Numbered from the stretch's first letter, positions 1 through 9,174 are shown. The stretch is 64,000 nt of DNA from Nocardia sp. MH4 (GCF_019266065.1 NZ_LPNR01000128.1:46448-110447), one strand, 5' to 3'. Made by a program: numbers and translations. The notes: generated from the sequence alone by a model not told the origin.

Positions 1-933
1 CCGCTCTCAGGTGCCGAGGATCTGCCGTCGTGGCAGCTTCGGCTGCTCGAACGAATCCAGAACTCGAGCTATGAGCACTACCGCACGCTGTTTCACGGTT
101 ACCCGCAATACTCGACCGCCGCCAGTGGCCCGAGCATCCAACTCGAAAACTGGCGGACCAACCTGCGAGCACTCGAAGCCGAGCGCTCCGAGATCGAACT
201 CCACGCCCACGGACTCGACATCCCCCAACGGATGATCGACTACGCCACCGAGACCGGAGCTAGGGGAGCACGCTGGGGTGATACCCGCGAAACTGCGCTC
301 CTGCCGATGTCCCCGCCTGGGGCGAACCCAACGCGGGTGCACCTGCTCGACCAGATCGCCGATGATGTGTGGCGCCTGGAACACTCGGCCCTGGTCCGCG
401 CGGAGTATCTGCATCGCGTCCACACCGGTGGGTTGGCCGACAACGAACCCGGAGAACGCCAACTCCACGACAACATGGCCGCGCTGTGGCGCCGTGCCGC
501 CGGCACCGCGGCGCTGATCGACCTCGAGCCGGGCGAAGCCCACCAGCTGTGGGGCCGTGGACCCGACTCCTGGCAGCAGTTGGCGGAGCTGACCGCAGCC
601 TCCTACACCGACACCGAGCTGCAGCAACGGTTCGCGGAAATGTCGTGGAAAGGTGTCGAAGCCGAGGTCTCGCGCGGCTTCGACAACCTGGCGACCAGTG
701 CCTCTACCAATCTCGGACCGCCGACCCCGTGGGAGGTCGCCGAGCGCGCCGAACAGGCGCTCGCCGCAGCCAGTTTCGCTGACGAGTTGGCCCCACGCCT
801 GGGTCATGGCATCGGCACGGCGGTAGAAGCTACCAGCACCGGGCTCGGCACCGACTGGGAGCCCGACCCCGATCCACAACACCCGCCCGGACGCGGACCT
901 GGTGTGGGCGTCGATCAAGGGGTGGGGTCATGA
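1..933 (+). CDS. Plasmid-family paralogue 1 (unknown function), 5' truncated
   Basis: The frame is open from the first base of the window, so the start lies upstream; an internal ATG at 232 is not the real start. I do not recognise a named domain. The protein is a diverged relative of the four proteins at 930-1751, 1748-2707, 6936-7796 and 7793-8704. Shared landmarks are a central helical stretch (DNMAALWRR), an LEPGEA..LWG block matching LTPEEG..MWG in the next protein, a PPTP block near the C-terminus, and a C-terminal segment GTAVEAT followed by DWEPDPDP. The composition is soluble, acidic and helical, with no signal peptide or membrane segment visible. Its stop overlaps the next start (ATGA), so it belongs to the operon that leads to the VirD4-type coupling protein. 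A transfer-accessory role is inferred from position only. Confidence 0.7.
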   Translation, partial: PLSGAEDLPSWQLRLLERIQNSSYEHYRTLFHGYPQYSTAASGPSIQLENWRTNLRALEAERSEIELHAHGLDIPQRMIDYATETGARGARWGDTRETALLPMSPPGANPTRVHLLDQIADDVWRLEHSALVRAEYLHRVHTGGLADNEPGERQLHDNMAALWRRAAGTAALIDLEPGEAHQLWGRGPDSWQQLAELTAASYTDTELQQRFAEMSWKGVEAEVSRGFDNLATSASTNLGPPTPWEVAERAEQALAAASFADELAPRLGHGIGTAVEATSTGLGTDWEPDPDPQHPPGRGPGVGVDQGVGS

Positions 934-1751
934 CCAGCGGGCGCGATCTACACCAAACGCCTCTGCGGTGGAGCTCCTGGATGCACAGGATCCAGAACCT
1001 CGCCGCTGATGTGAGCCGATTTCACGGATCGCCAACATTGGTGATCGCCGAGACCGATGTCATTGATCCCCCACGACAGAGGTGGCAGGAGCAGGCCGAT
1101 CGGCTCCACGGCGCCCTCACCGCGGCCGAGGAACAGGCACGGGCTGCAGGAGTGGATCCGACGTGGATCGACGACGCGCGCACGGTGGGCTCGCACCAAG
1201 GCACGAACCCGCAAACAGGCGCGGTGCGGCAGCTTCCCCAGCGCAAGTCGGGTATCGAGCAGTTCTTCCTGGATCTACTCGACGTGGATCTGTGGCAGCT
1301 CGAGCGGATGGCAGCCCTCGACATGGCGCTCCCGGTCCGAGCTGCGGCAGGCCACGGAGTTATCACGGGCGACTCGGCGCGCGACTTAGCCTTGTTCGAG
1401 CGCATGCACGTGCGTTGTTCGCGGGCCTCGTCCCTCGTGGCCGCCGTGCAGCTCACCCCGGAGGAAGGCGATCGGATGTGGGGCGCGGGCGCTGAACCGA
1501 TGCGCCGAATGCACGCCGCAGCGATCGACCAGATGAGCGACGTGCAACTGCTCGGGCAGTGGCACGAGTATGCCGACGCCGACGCGAGACTGCGGATGCC
1601 CCCCAATTGCAGCCAGGACCCCGACACCGGAAAGGTGTCCTTGGCAGACAGCCTCACCGACCCACCGTCGCCACGGCAGATGATCGCGCGCGCCGCCCTG
1701 ACGCTCTTTTCCCGTGATCCCGAGGGCGCCGACAACCCCGGGGTGTCGTGA
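930..1751 (+). CDS. Plasmid-family paralogue 2 (unknown function)
   Basis: A 273-residue soluble protein whose ATG overlaps the preceding stop by four bases. It carries the fullest set of family landmarks: GVDPTWIDDAR, FFLDLLDVDLWQLERMA, LTPEEGDRMWG, RRMHA and PPSPRQMIARA. These recur in paralogue 3 and, more weakly, in paralogues 1, 4 and 5. It lacks the C-terminal AVEA-type block seen in most of the others and is correspondingly shorter. No signal peptide, membrane segment or catalytic motif is visible. Tandem duplication followed by divergence is the simplest reading. Function is unknown; its place in an overlapping operon with a coupling ATPase suggests a role in DNA transfer or plasmid maintenance. 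Confidence 0.75.
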   Translation: MTSGRDLHQTPLRWSSWMHRIQNLAADVSRFHGSPTLVIAETDVIDPPRQRWQEQADRLHGALTAAEEQARAAGVDPTWIDDARTVGSHQGTNPQTGAVRQLPQRKSGIEQFFLDLLDVDLWQLERMAALDMALPVRAAAGHGVITGDSARDLALFERMHVRCSRASSLVAAVQLTPEEGDRMWGAGAEPMRRMHAAAIDQMSDVQLLGQWHEYADADARLRMPPNCSQDPDTGKVSLADSLTDPPSPRQMIARAALTLFSRDPEGADNPGVS

Positions 1752-2707
1752 TGACCAGCGCACACGAACCCTCCATGAGTCAGCGCCACGGCGAGCTCCT
1801 GCGTCGGGTCCAGAACATGGCTGCCCAGCTCCGCGAGGTGACCGACGCCGGACCAGCCATGTTCGACGACGGCGTCTCCGCAGACAGCCAACTGGTGTGG
1901 ACCGAGCGACTCGAAACTCTCCGCATCGAAAGCGAGCATGCCGAGTTCGAGGCGATGCTGGAAGGTGTCGATCCGGGCTGGGTCCTCGATGCCCGCGAAC
2001 TCGGCAAGCGCGGCGCGAGCTCACCCTCGCCTCACGTGGTGCGCTCCCACCCCGCGCGTGCCAACGAAGCGCAGGAGTTCTACCTCGACATGCTCGAGGT
2101 CGACCTGTGGAATCTGGAACGGATGGCTGGCCTGGAGGCCGCGCGGGTGGACCGGGTCGTGACTGGGCGATGGGGTTTCGACCACGACCCGATCGCGGTG
2201 GCCCAGTTCTCCGACAACATGGCTGCCCTGCACAACCGGGTGGCGGTGCTCGCGGCCGCGGCGCAACTGACACCGGCCGAAGGCGACAGTCTGTGGGGTT
2301 CGAGCGTGGAAGGGATCCGCCGCGTGCACGCGGTCACCTTCGCCGCCTACGACGAGCAAGCCCTGGCACAGGAGTGGAACGGCTATGCCCGCGCGGATCC
2401 GGCGTTGGCGGTGCCACCGTATGTTCCGCGAGATCCCGAGACCGGCACGCCCACCGAGACCGCCACGGTGGGCCCGCCGACGCCGCGCCAGATGCTCGCC
2501 GACGCGACGAGTGCGTTGCGGGTCCAGTTCGTCGACACCGCCATCCGTAACTCCGAATCAACCGATCTCGCCGCCGAGAGCACCGCGATCACCGCCGTGG
2601 TCGACGCGGCCCTGGGCGAGGACCGGGAGTGGACCTGGGAGCCCGACCACGACCCGGCCGCCGGGCGCGGTCGAGAGATCAGCACCGACCGCGGACCAGA
2701 ACTGTAG
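1748..2707 (+). CDS. Plasmid-family paralogue 3 (unknown function)
   Basis: A 319-residue protein starting at an ATG that overlaps the previous stop (ATGA). It is closest to paralogue 2: GVDPGWVLDAR, FYLDMLEVDLWNLERMA, LTPAEGDSLWG, RRVHA and PPTPRQMLADA align in the same order. The C-terminus adds the ITAVVDAAL segment and WEPDHDP, which match paralogue 1 (GTAVEAT, WEPDPDP). It ends the first overlapping gene run; a hairpin at 2795-2820 follows before the next gene. Helical and acidic, with no membrane segment. I cannot assign a biochemical function. Confidence 0.75.
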   Translation: MMTSAHEPSMSQRHGELLRRVQNMAAQLREVTDAGPAMFDDGVSADSQLVWTERLETLRIESEHAEFEAMLEGVDPGWVLDARELGKRGASSPSPHVVRSHPARANEAQEFYLDMLEVDLWNLERMAGLEAARVDRVVTGRWGFDHDPIAVAQFSDNMAALHNRVAVLAAAAQLTPAEGDSLWGSSVEGIRRVHAVTFAAYDEQALAQEWNGYARADPALAVPPYVPRDPETGTPTETATVGPPTPRQMLADATSALRVQFVDTAIRNSESTDLAAESTAITAVVDAALGEDREWTWEPDHDPAAGRGREISTDRGPEL

Positions 2708-2794
2708 GGCCGCAACCGCAAATCTGTGCCTTGTCGGCGCATCGGCTAGGGGGAACTGGACCGAGGCGACCGAACCTGAACCGCTGGGACCTCA

Positions 2795-2820
2795 CACACC
2801 CGACAAGGGTGTGACGTTTT
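2795..2820 (+). terminator. Hairpin with short T-run downstream of paralogue 3
   Basis: CACACCC and GGGTGTG form a perfect 7-bp stem around a 5-base loop (2795-2813), followed by ACGTTTT to 2820. This resembles a weak intrinsic terminator or an attenuator between two parts of the transfer operon. The T-run is short, so partial read-through is likely. Confidence 0.4.
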
Positions 2821-2903
2821 CTCGATCCGAGGAAGCACGATGCCCATCCATACCCGTGAAAGACCACCTTCTGCCTCGAACCCCGCACCGCTGCACCGCG
2901 ATC

Positions 2904-2917
2904 GCTCCTCCGGGAGC
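2904..2917 (+). promoter_or_regulatory. Ribosome-site hairpin with UNCG-type loop
   Basis: GCTCC-TCCG-GGAGC forms a 5-bp stem closed by C-G around a UCCG loop, which is of the unusually stable UNCG class. The 3' arm GGGAG is also the ribosome binding site, six bases before the ATG at 2923. The fold would hide the site until melted or displaced, for example by an upstream ribosome. Confidence 0.35.
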
Positions 2918-2922
2918 ATGCG

Positions 2923-4179
2923 ATGAGCTGGGAGACCCGAGGAACGAGCTTCACCAGCCCTGACTACTACCGCGAAGCCGCTGACCGCGTCGAAGCTGAA
3001 TTGCGCGCTGACTTTGCCACCTACCACCAAACACGCGAGATCGCCGCTTACGGCGAAACCCCGGCCCAGGTCGTCGAACTGAATGCTCGCGCGCACGCCA
3101 TAGCACGCCAGTGGCAACAGGGTGGCACACCCGAGCATCAGCAGTTGTGGCAGCAATTGACCACCGCGGTCGAGTCCTGGACTGCCAACCCCGAAACCGC
3201 ACGGGTTGAGTTCGGTCGCCTCCAGCAGGCGTTCATCGAGGGCGGTTCCGGTATCGACCCGAGCACCGTCCGTACCCAGCGACAAGCCGCGGAACTGACC
3301 GGGCACCTCGAGCCGGTCAACGATCACTCAGCTCAAGACGGTGCCCGGTGGCGGCCTCGCCACCTGAGCGTGGTCCCCGACCCCGGCGCCGAGGCGACGC
3401 GTTCAGGTAATGCCGCTGATCGTGCGCTGGGCGGGCGATCCGGTGAACAGCTAAGTCTGGCCGAGATCGACGCGATCATCAACAGCTCCGACGAGCTGCT
3501 CTCCGCCGAGGAAGCTTTCGGTGATCTGGACACCGGCGCGGAGGAAATCACCGCGTTGTTGCCCGCCGAGCAACGCATCGCGCCTCTCGACCGCGCCGTC
3601 ACTGCCACTTTCGACCAGCTCCCGGCACAGATCGCTGCTGTGCGCCGACTGCAAGACCTGACCGCTCAACACATCCGGCTGGCCTCCGAGTTCGACGGAA
3701 CACCCGAGGGTGGGCAAGTCCTGATCGGGCAGATGGAGCGGTTGATGGATGGTGCGCGCGAGGCCAACCGCGCTGCTCTATCCGCAGGCGCTGATCCCGA
3801 CGAGATCACCGGTGCCTACCAAGCGGGGCTGTCGGGGCAGTTCTGGTCACAACAGCCCGGGGCGCCTCGGCTGGCTCAGCTCGACCACGTTCTGTCCGAA
3901 CGCGACAGCGCGCTGGCCGAACTCGATGGGTTGCGTGCCCAGCTCGGCCTTGCACCCGACCAGCCTCCGGCGCTCGCGCTGGCCGTAGGTGCAGAGACCA
4001 CTTACCGCCTGAGCTCGACGGCCAGCTCCGCCGCGCTGGAGCCAGGTGGGGCGGTGATCTCCGGCGCGGTCGAGGCTGCCCTGCCCCATGCCGACTTCGC
4101 CGCCGAGTGGACGACCCCCGAACTCACCGGCGTCATCGACGCGCCCCCGCGCGAACACGTCGTCGACCCCCAATTCTGA
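2923..4179 (+). CDS. Helical transfer-operon protein, distant relative of the flanking paralogues
   Basis: A 418-residue acidic, Ala/Glu-rich protein predicted mostly helical, with no membrane segment. It is not a recognised family, but two segments echo the paralogues on either side: AALSAGADPDEITGAYQAG resembles ARAAGVDPTWIDDARTVG of paralogue 2, and the C-terminal VISGAVEAALP resembles GIGTAVEAT of paralogue 1. The ribosome site GGGAG lies six bases upstream of the ATG inside a small hairpin. The coupling protein starts 16 bases after its stop, so co-transcription is very likely. A role as partner or adaptor of the coupling protein is inference. Confidence 0.7.
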   Translation: MSWETRGTSFTSPDYYREAADRVEAELRADFATYHQTREIAAYGETPAQVVELNARAHAIARQWQQGGTPEHQQLWQQLTTAVESWTANPETARVEFGRLQQAFIEGGSGIDPSTVRTQRQAAELTGHLEPVNDHSAQDGARWRPRHLSVVPDPGAEATRSGNAADRALGGRSGEQLSLAEIDAIINSSDELLSAEEAFGDLDTGAEEITALLPAEQRIAPLDRAVTATFDQLPAQIAAVRRLQDLTAQHIRLASEFDGTPEGGQVLIGQMERLMDGAREANRAALSAGADPDEITGAYQAGLSGQFWSQQPGAPRLAQLDHVLSERDSALAELDGLRAQLGLAPDQPPALALAVGAETTYRLSSTASSAALEPGGAVISGAVEAALPHADFAAEWTTPELTGVIDAPPREHVVDPQF

Positions 4180-4195
4180 AAGGTCTAGGTGAATC

Positions 4196-6091
4196 ATGTT
4201 CTCTCCCCGTGAAACCCGCCGGCGCGCCAAATCCGGGATGGGTGAGGAAGCCGGCATGCTCCTCATTCTGTTGGCACTGCTCGCTGTCGTGTTCGTGCTG
4301 TGGGCGGCGTTGAAACTCGGCAGCTGGTCGGCCGGGCAGCCGATGTCATGGAACCCGTTCATCGCCTTGCTGTCGGTCCTCGCCGCAGACAAACGATGGC
4401 CCTGGCAAGCGACGCCGATCGCCGTGGTGCTGCTGTGCGCGATCGGCGCGCTGGCGGTGCGCGGGGTTCAGATGTTCAACACCGGCCGCGAGGTCGATGT
4501 GGCCGCGCGAACGATGCAACGGCCAGGCAAGATCCGCATCGCTCGCGTCGCCGACAACCTCGCCGACAACCAACGATTGCTCGCCGACGCGCCACCCGAA
4601 GTGCGAGCGAATCCGGGACCGCTGTTGGGGCGCACGGTCATCGGCGACATCGCCCTGCACGTACCCGCCGAACTCGGTGTCACAGTGACGGCCGGTCAGC
4701 GCACCGGCAAGACCGTCGCATGGGCGATCCCGGCGGTGCTCTCGGCATGGGGGCCGTGCCTTGCCACGTCGAACAAACCGGACCTGTACCGGCACACCGT
4801 GTATGGGCGCGAGCAAGTCGGCCGGGTATGGGTGTGTGACCTGCAAGCGGTGACCGGGCACGTTGTCTGCGGGTTCTGGGTGAATCTGTTCAACCAAGTC
4901 ACCGGGTTACCCGCGGCGCGAAAGCTGGCGGGTTTCTTCGTGTCCGGGTCGGCCGGTTCGGCCAATGAGATCGCCAATGCGAAGACCGATGCCTACTTCG
5001 ACGGCGGCGCGCAAGAGCTGTTCGCGCTGTGTGTCTTCGCCGCCGCGTGCGCGGGCGGGGACCTGCACCATGTCGCGGAATGGCTCGGCCGCGACCAAGA
5101 TCCGACCCCGGCATTGGTTTTGCGCCACTACGGCCACGACCGACCCGCGGCCAGGATCGTCGAATGCCAAGGCCTCTACGCCAGGCAACGCGATGGCCTC
5201 TACGACATGGCGCGAAGGTTCCTCAACGTGCTCTCCGATTCCGGGTACGCGCAAATGGTCACGCCCCCGGTTCGGAAACTGTTCCAGGTCAGCGAAACCG
5301 CTGCCAAGCCGACGACCGCGGCACCGAGTCGGGGCGGGAAAGTGTCCTCGATTCGCAACGGCGTGGTGATCGAGTCCACCGAACAGGCGCGGACCCACCT
5401 GTTGCCGGAATTCGATCCCGTCGCGTTCGTCACCTCCAACGACACCCTGTATCCGCTGTCGATGACCGGGCCTGATGGTGCCACGCCCTTGACCGCCGCG
5501 CTGGTCGGCCAAGTCCTCGAAGCCGCCTTAACCCAAGCGCGAGCCCGCCCGGATGGGCGGCTGGCGACACCGTTGTTGTGTGTGCTCGACGAGGCCGCCA
5601 ACTGCGCCCGAATCAGTGAACTGCCGTCCTACTACACGTATTCGGCGGGTTGCGGGATCATCTTGATGACGATCCTCCAGGTCCTCGAGCAAGGTGAAAA
5701 CCTGTGGGGTGCCAATGGTTTGAAGACCATGATGGCCCAGTCGATCGAGGTCTACGGCGGCTCCATTGCCTCCCGGGACTACTTGGAGCATTGGTCAGCG
5801 ATGGCCGGGCAACACGACGTCTCCGACCGCTCCCGCACCCACACACCCGGCGGTATCCAACGCAGCCTGTCCTGGCGCGCAGAACCCATCCTCGATGTCG
5901 CGATGCTCGCCGCCCTGCCGAAAGACCGCGCCCTGGTCCGACTTCCCGGCCACGGGCCAGTCGTGGTCCGCAAAATTCCCTGGTTCGACAGCGAGTACGC
6001 GCCGCTGGTGCGCAAGTCGATGCAACGGTTCGAAGGTGGGCGGGTCTCACTGGTCAAGTCGAGCCCATCGGTAGCAGGCGGCCAGTCGTGA
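4196..6091 (+). CDS. VirD4/TraG-type conjugative coupling ATPase
   Basis: Coupling proteins dock the relaxosome at the mating channel and pump DNA using ATP. This 631-residue protein has the expected plan: two N-terminal membrane segments (about residues 21-40 and 74-90), a Walker A variant GQRTGKT at 167-173, and a Walker B LLCVLDEAAN with the acidic pair at D465/E466. The C-terminal part (about 480-600) resembles the TraM-recognition region, with the LQ..EQGENLWG segment after Walker B. The usual GxxGxGKT glycine pattern is altered (Q168, R169) but G171-K172-T173 is kept. AGGT lies upstream of the ATG. The next gene starts in a GTGA overlap with this stop. Together with the MobF relaxase at 50453-56371 it forms the core DNA-transfer pair. 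Confidence 0.92.
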   Translation: MFSPRETRRRAKSGMGEEAGMLLILLALLAVVFVLWAALKLGSWSAGQPMSWNPFIALLSVLAADKRWPWQATPIAVVLLCAIGALAVRGVQMFNTGREVDVAARTMQRPGKIRIARVADNLADNQRLLADAPPEVRANPGPLLGRTVIGDIALHVPAELGVTVTAGQRTGKTVAWAIPAVLSAWGPCLATSNKPDLYRHTVYGREQVGRVWVCDLQAVTGHVVCGFWVNLFNQVTGLPAARKLAGFFVSGSAGSANEIANAKTDAYFDGGAQELFALCVFAAACAGGDLHHVAEWLGRDQDPTPALVLRHYGHDRPAARIVECQGLYARQRDGLYDMARRFLNVLSDSGYAQMVTPPVRKLFQVSETAAKPTTAAPSRGGKVSSIRNGVVIESTEQARTHLLPEFDPVAFVTSNDTLYPLSMTGPDGATPLTAALVGQVLEAALTQARARPDGRLATPLLCVLDEAANCARISELPSYYTYSAGCGIILMTILQVLEQGENLWGANGLKTMMAQSIEVYGGSIASRDYLEHWSAMAGQHDVSDRSRTHTPGGIQRSLSWRAEPILDVAMLAALPKDRALVRLPGHGPVVVRKIPWFDSEYAPLVRKSMQRFEGGRVSLVKSSPSVAGGQS

Positions 6092-6939
6092 CGAGCCCGA
6101 ACGCTGCATCGACAGCCACTGCGCAGACACCGATGCCGCCGCAGTTCGGTCATTTCACCGATTTCGCGCAGGCGTGGATGTTGCCCACGATCAGCGTCCG
6201 GTTGGCGCAAGCGAACCGGGAGAACACCTTCACCTGGTGCTCGCGGTGGTGGTCTCATCGCCCGGTCGCGGTGCGGGTCGCCCATTTGCATACCGCGTTC
6301 GAGGCGATGCGCCGCTCCAAGGCAGGATCGAGCCTGAGCACCTTCCTGCTGAGTCACTTCGACCCGCACGTCAACCTCATCCTCGACGCGGCGAACGGCC
6401 CCCTGCACCGATGCACCCGCACCCATCACCAGACCACCCCGTCGTTGCCGTTCGACCCCGTCCCACCTGGTTGGTTCGGCACCAAGCCCCCCGTCGACGA
6501 CGGTAAACCGCCGAAGAAGTTCGACCACTACAGCGAATTCGCCGAACAGTGGTTGCTGCCGGTGACGTCAGTAAAGATCGCCGCCAACAATCGTGAGGGC
6601 CAGTACACGTGGTGTCGGCAGTGGTGGCGCCACCAAAGCGTCGCCATCCGCTTCGCCGGGCTGCACGCCTGCTTCGAGGCCGCGGTCAATGCCGAGGACA
6701 AGATGGCGATGTCAGCCTTGTTCGTCCGTCACGTCGACCCGCAGCTCCGCTACGTCCTCGACGCCGCCAACGGGCCCCTGCACAGGTGCACACCCGACCA
6801 GCACGTCGATAGCCCTGGGCTCACGAGCGAGCGGGTTCCGGCGAATTGGTTCGGCGCCCCCGGATCGGCGATCCCGATCGAAGCCCTCGGCTTCGCTCCG
6901 GACTTCCGGGCCTTGGCGCAGGGCGGTGAGCCGCAGTGA
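6088..6939 (+). CDS. Protein with two DUF4913 domains
   Basis: DUF4913 proteins are common on actinobacterial plasmids and have no established function. This 283-residue protein has two copies in tandem, about residues 13-120 and 150-255. Each has the order W(M/L)LP, TWC..WW.H, L...FEA, HxDPx(V/L)..(I/V)LDAANGPLHRC. The identical closing ANGPLHRC block shows duplication within the gene. GTG at 6088 is chosen because it overlaps the coupling-protein stop (GTGA) and the reading upstream of it is only the antisense-like shadow of that gene. The paired Cys, His and Trp residues could bind metal, but this is not shown. It is translationally coupled on both sides. Confidence 0.85.
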   Translation: MTSPNAASTATAQTPMPPQFGHFTDFAQAWMLPTISVRLAQANRENTFTWCSRWWSHRPVAVRVAHLHTAFEAMRRSKAGSSLSTFLLSHFDPHVNLILDAANGPLHRCTRTHHQTTPSLPFDPVPPGWFGTKPPVDDGKPPKKFDHYSEFAEQWLLPVTSVKIAANNREGQYTWCRQWWRHQSVAIRFAGLHACFEAAVNAEDKMAMSALFVRHVDPQLRYVLDAANGPLHRCTPDQHVDSPGLTSERVPANWFGAPGSAIPIEALGFAPDFRALAQGGEPQ

Positions 6940-7796
6940 GTATGGCGAACGCGACCGCAGTCCAGAAACGGGTCCTCAAAGCACTGCAGAATCAAGCCGC
7001 TGACTCACAGAAGCTGCTGACCATCCAGCGCGCCAGCGGTATTGAGCCGACCCAAGACGGGACGCGGAATTTCCACGCGCGGGCGACGGTGCACACCGAA
7101 CTCGCCGCAGCGGCCCTCGCGGGTGGGGTGCCGGCCGAGTGGGTCGATCAGGCACGCGAACGCGGCACCAAAGCAATCCGCTGGAACACCAACCTGTTCC
7201 TGCGCCGTGCAGCCCCGATCGACCGCGACGCGTTGGTCGATAACCTCCGCGCCGATATCGACCGACTAGCCCGGTTCACCGGCATCCACGCGGCCTACAC
7301 CCACGGCACCGGGCGACACGACGACACCACCGCGACCGTGGACCAGACCCTCACCACGCTCTGGCGCCGATCCGCTCAGATCGGTGTCCTGCTCGGTATC
7401 GACACCGACCAAGCCCGACAGCACTGGCCCCACCAGCAATGGATGAAGCAAGCCTCGGCATCGGCGGCCGGGCAGACCCAAGCCCAACTCACCCAACACT
7501 GGCACGCGATCGCGAACACCGACATGACCAGCTACACCGCACAATCCATCGCCTTGGCCGCAGCAGGGATCACACCGAACCCGACGATCGCCCCACCCGA
7601 GCCGATCGCCGTACTCCACGCTCTCAGCGAACGCGATGTCGGTGTGGGTGGCCTGTTCTCCGACGCGCCAGGCGCACACATCGGTGCCGCTGTCGAGGCC
7701 ACACGATCGCAGTCGGCCCACACCGACTATGACGCCGACATCACCGCACCGGTGTTCAGCGACCCGGAAATCAACTATCCCGGGATCGATCCATGA
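6936..7796 (+). CDS. Plasmid-family paralogue 4 (unknown function)
   Basis: A 286-residue protein starting at GTG 6936 in a GTGA overlap; ATG 6942 is an alternative. The segment GVPAEWVDQARERG matches GVDPTWIDDARTVG of paralogue 2, and HIGAAVEAT near the C-terminus matches paralogue 1. The central LTTLWRRSAQIGVLLGI corresponds to NMAALWRRAAGTAALI of paralogue 1. It has lost the LTP(E/A)EGD..WG and PPTPRQM blocks of the upstream copies, so it is more diverged. Soluble, helical, with no catalytic motif visible. It sits between the DUF4913 protein and paralogue 5, all overlapping. Confidence 0.75.
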   Translation: MSMANATAVQKRVLKALQNQAADSQKLLTIQRASGIEPTQDGTRNFHARATVHTELAAAALAGGVPAEWVDQARERGTKAIRWNTNLFLRRAAPIDRDALVDNLRADIDRLARFTGIHAAYTHGTGRHDDTTATVDQTLTTLWRRSAQIGVLLGIDTDQARQHWPHQQWMKQASASAAGQTQAQLTQHWHAIANTDMTSYTAQSIALAAAGITPNPTIAPPEPIAVLHALSERDVGVGGLFSDAPGAHIGAAVEATRSQSAHTDYDADITAPVFSDPEINYPGIDP

Positions 7797-8704
7797 GCAG
7801 CCCCTCGGCTGGCCCGCGTCTGGTCTCCGACCTGCCCGCCCCACAGGCTGAGTCGCTCACGCTGATCCATGACCTGGCTCGCCGCGCCGGTGTCGTCCGT
7901 GGACGCCAGCAGCATGCCCCCGAACTCGTTCGGCTCGACCTTGACCGCAGTATCGCTGAGATCACCGCCGCGAGCAGGGGAGTGCCTGCGGTGTGGATCA
8001 ACCAGGCTCGCGAATACGGCACCGCGAACCGGGTGTGGCGACCGACGACGGTGTTGCGCGATCCACCCAAAAATAACGTGATCCGTCGTGGGTTCGGCCG
8101 AGTCGTCGCCGACACGAACCGGTTCGTCGACATGGCCACGGTCTCGGTGATGCGCCACCAACATCTGCAACGAGCCGGGATCGAGTCAGAACCAGAACCT
8201 GCGGTGGCGCACCAGCTTCGGCGGAATATGGACGCGATCCGCACGCGCATCATTCACACCGCCGCCGCGATCGGGATGAGTCCCGCCCAACGCGTCCGCG
8301 CGGTGACAGTGACCGATGCCCACCTCGCTGATCGTCTCGCCGCCCACAGACCGCTCGCCGTCGATGATCTGACCGCGCTCTGGCGTGACCTCGCCACTCC
8401 GGCGGTCGCGGCGAGTGTTCGTTCGTCGCTGGCTAGCCTGCGCCGCAGCACCAGACCACCAGCCGGTGACGAGGCGGGCCTGCTGATGCCGCCGACGACA
8501 CAAGAACTGCTCACCCGCGCTCACCAGCAACTCATCGACGCCACCACAGCAGATGGTCCCTCGACCATCGGGCACCGGATCGAAAACGCCGTCCACCTCG
8601 CGCTACCGACCACGGCAACAGAACCCGACAACGAAGCAGCCGAGCACCACCGACCGACCAGCCAACCAACAGATCGCTCCCTCATGCCGGGCACTGAACT
8701 ATGA
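7793..8704 (+). CDS. Plasmid-family paralogue 5 (unknown function)
   Basis: A 303-residue protein, ATG in an ATGA overlap with the gene before. GVPAVWINQAREYG aligns with the same block of paralogue 4 (GVPAEWVDQARERG), and these two are the closest pair by eye. The centre has RRNMDAIRTRII..AAAIGMSPAQRVR, corresponding to DNMAAL...LTPEEGD. PPTTQELLTRAHQQL near residue 240 corresponds to PPTPRQML of paralogue 3. It closes the overlapping transfer operon; a 470-base stretch without a convincing gene follows. Function unknown. Confidence 0.75.
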   Translation: MSSPSAGPRLVSDLPAPQAESLTLIHDLARRAGVVRGRQQHAPELVRLDLDRSIAEITAASRGVPAVWINQAREYGTANRVWRPTTVLRDPPKNNVIRRGFGRVVADTNRFVDMATVSVMRHQHLQRAGIESEPEPAVAHQLRRNMDAIRTRIIHTAAAIGMSPAQRVRAVTVTDAHLADRLAAHRPLAVDDLTALWRDLATPAVAASVRSSLASLRRSTRPPAGDEAGLLMPPTTQELLTRAHQQLIDATTADGPSTIGHRIENAVHLALPTTATEPDNEAAEHHRPTSQPTDRSLMPGTEL

Positions 8705-9174
8705 CGACACCCCGGCTCGGTCCCCGCACCCGAATTCAGCCATCACTCATCGCCACGTGGTCGGCAAGGACATACCGCGTGCGCACCGATCTGAGTCACC
8801 TCCCGACTGCGGTGGCAGGTGATCACCGTTCGGCTGCTTCCGAAAGCCACGAACGAGACCACCGCACGAACTGGCCCAATCCACCGTGGCTGCCCTCGAT
8901 ACCGCGACCGCCGACACCGCGCCCCACGCCTGGCCGCCGGACCCCGTCGACGGCACCGCGTGGACCGCCGGCCAGGGGACACAGAGCAATGCGGTCGATG
9001 AGGACCACTCTGCTCCCGAACAACAGCTGGGTCGCGCCCTTTTCCACAGGGCGCACTTCCCCGGATACCGGATCGGGTGTCTCCGCACGAGCACAGGGAG
9101 CCACACAAACCAGACCTCAGTGCCGCGGTCGCCACCGCCCACAGAGCAGATACAGACATTTGGAGAACCTTGCG
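8705..9174 (+). other. Gap between transfer operon and lipid-oxidation pair
   Basis: About 470 bases without a convincing gene. The frame of the acyl-CoA oxidase gene is open through it, but the translation is low-complexity Arg/Pro/Thr with no resemblance to that family. The last part holds GGAGA seven to eleven bases before the oxidase ATG. The change in gene type on the two sides suggests a cargo insertion boundary. Confidence 0.4.

Noticed and set aside
8701..9174. Extension of the acyl-CoA oxidase gene to an ATG overlapping paralogue 5
   Set aside because: The extra 158 residues are low-complexity Arg/Pro/Thr text unlike the family, and a good ribosome site precedes ATG 9175.
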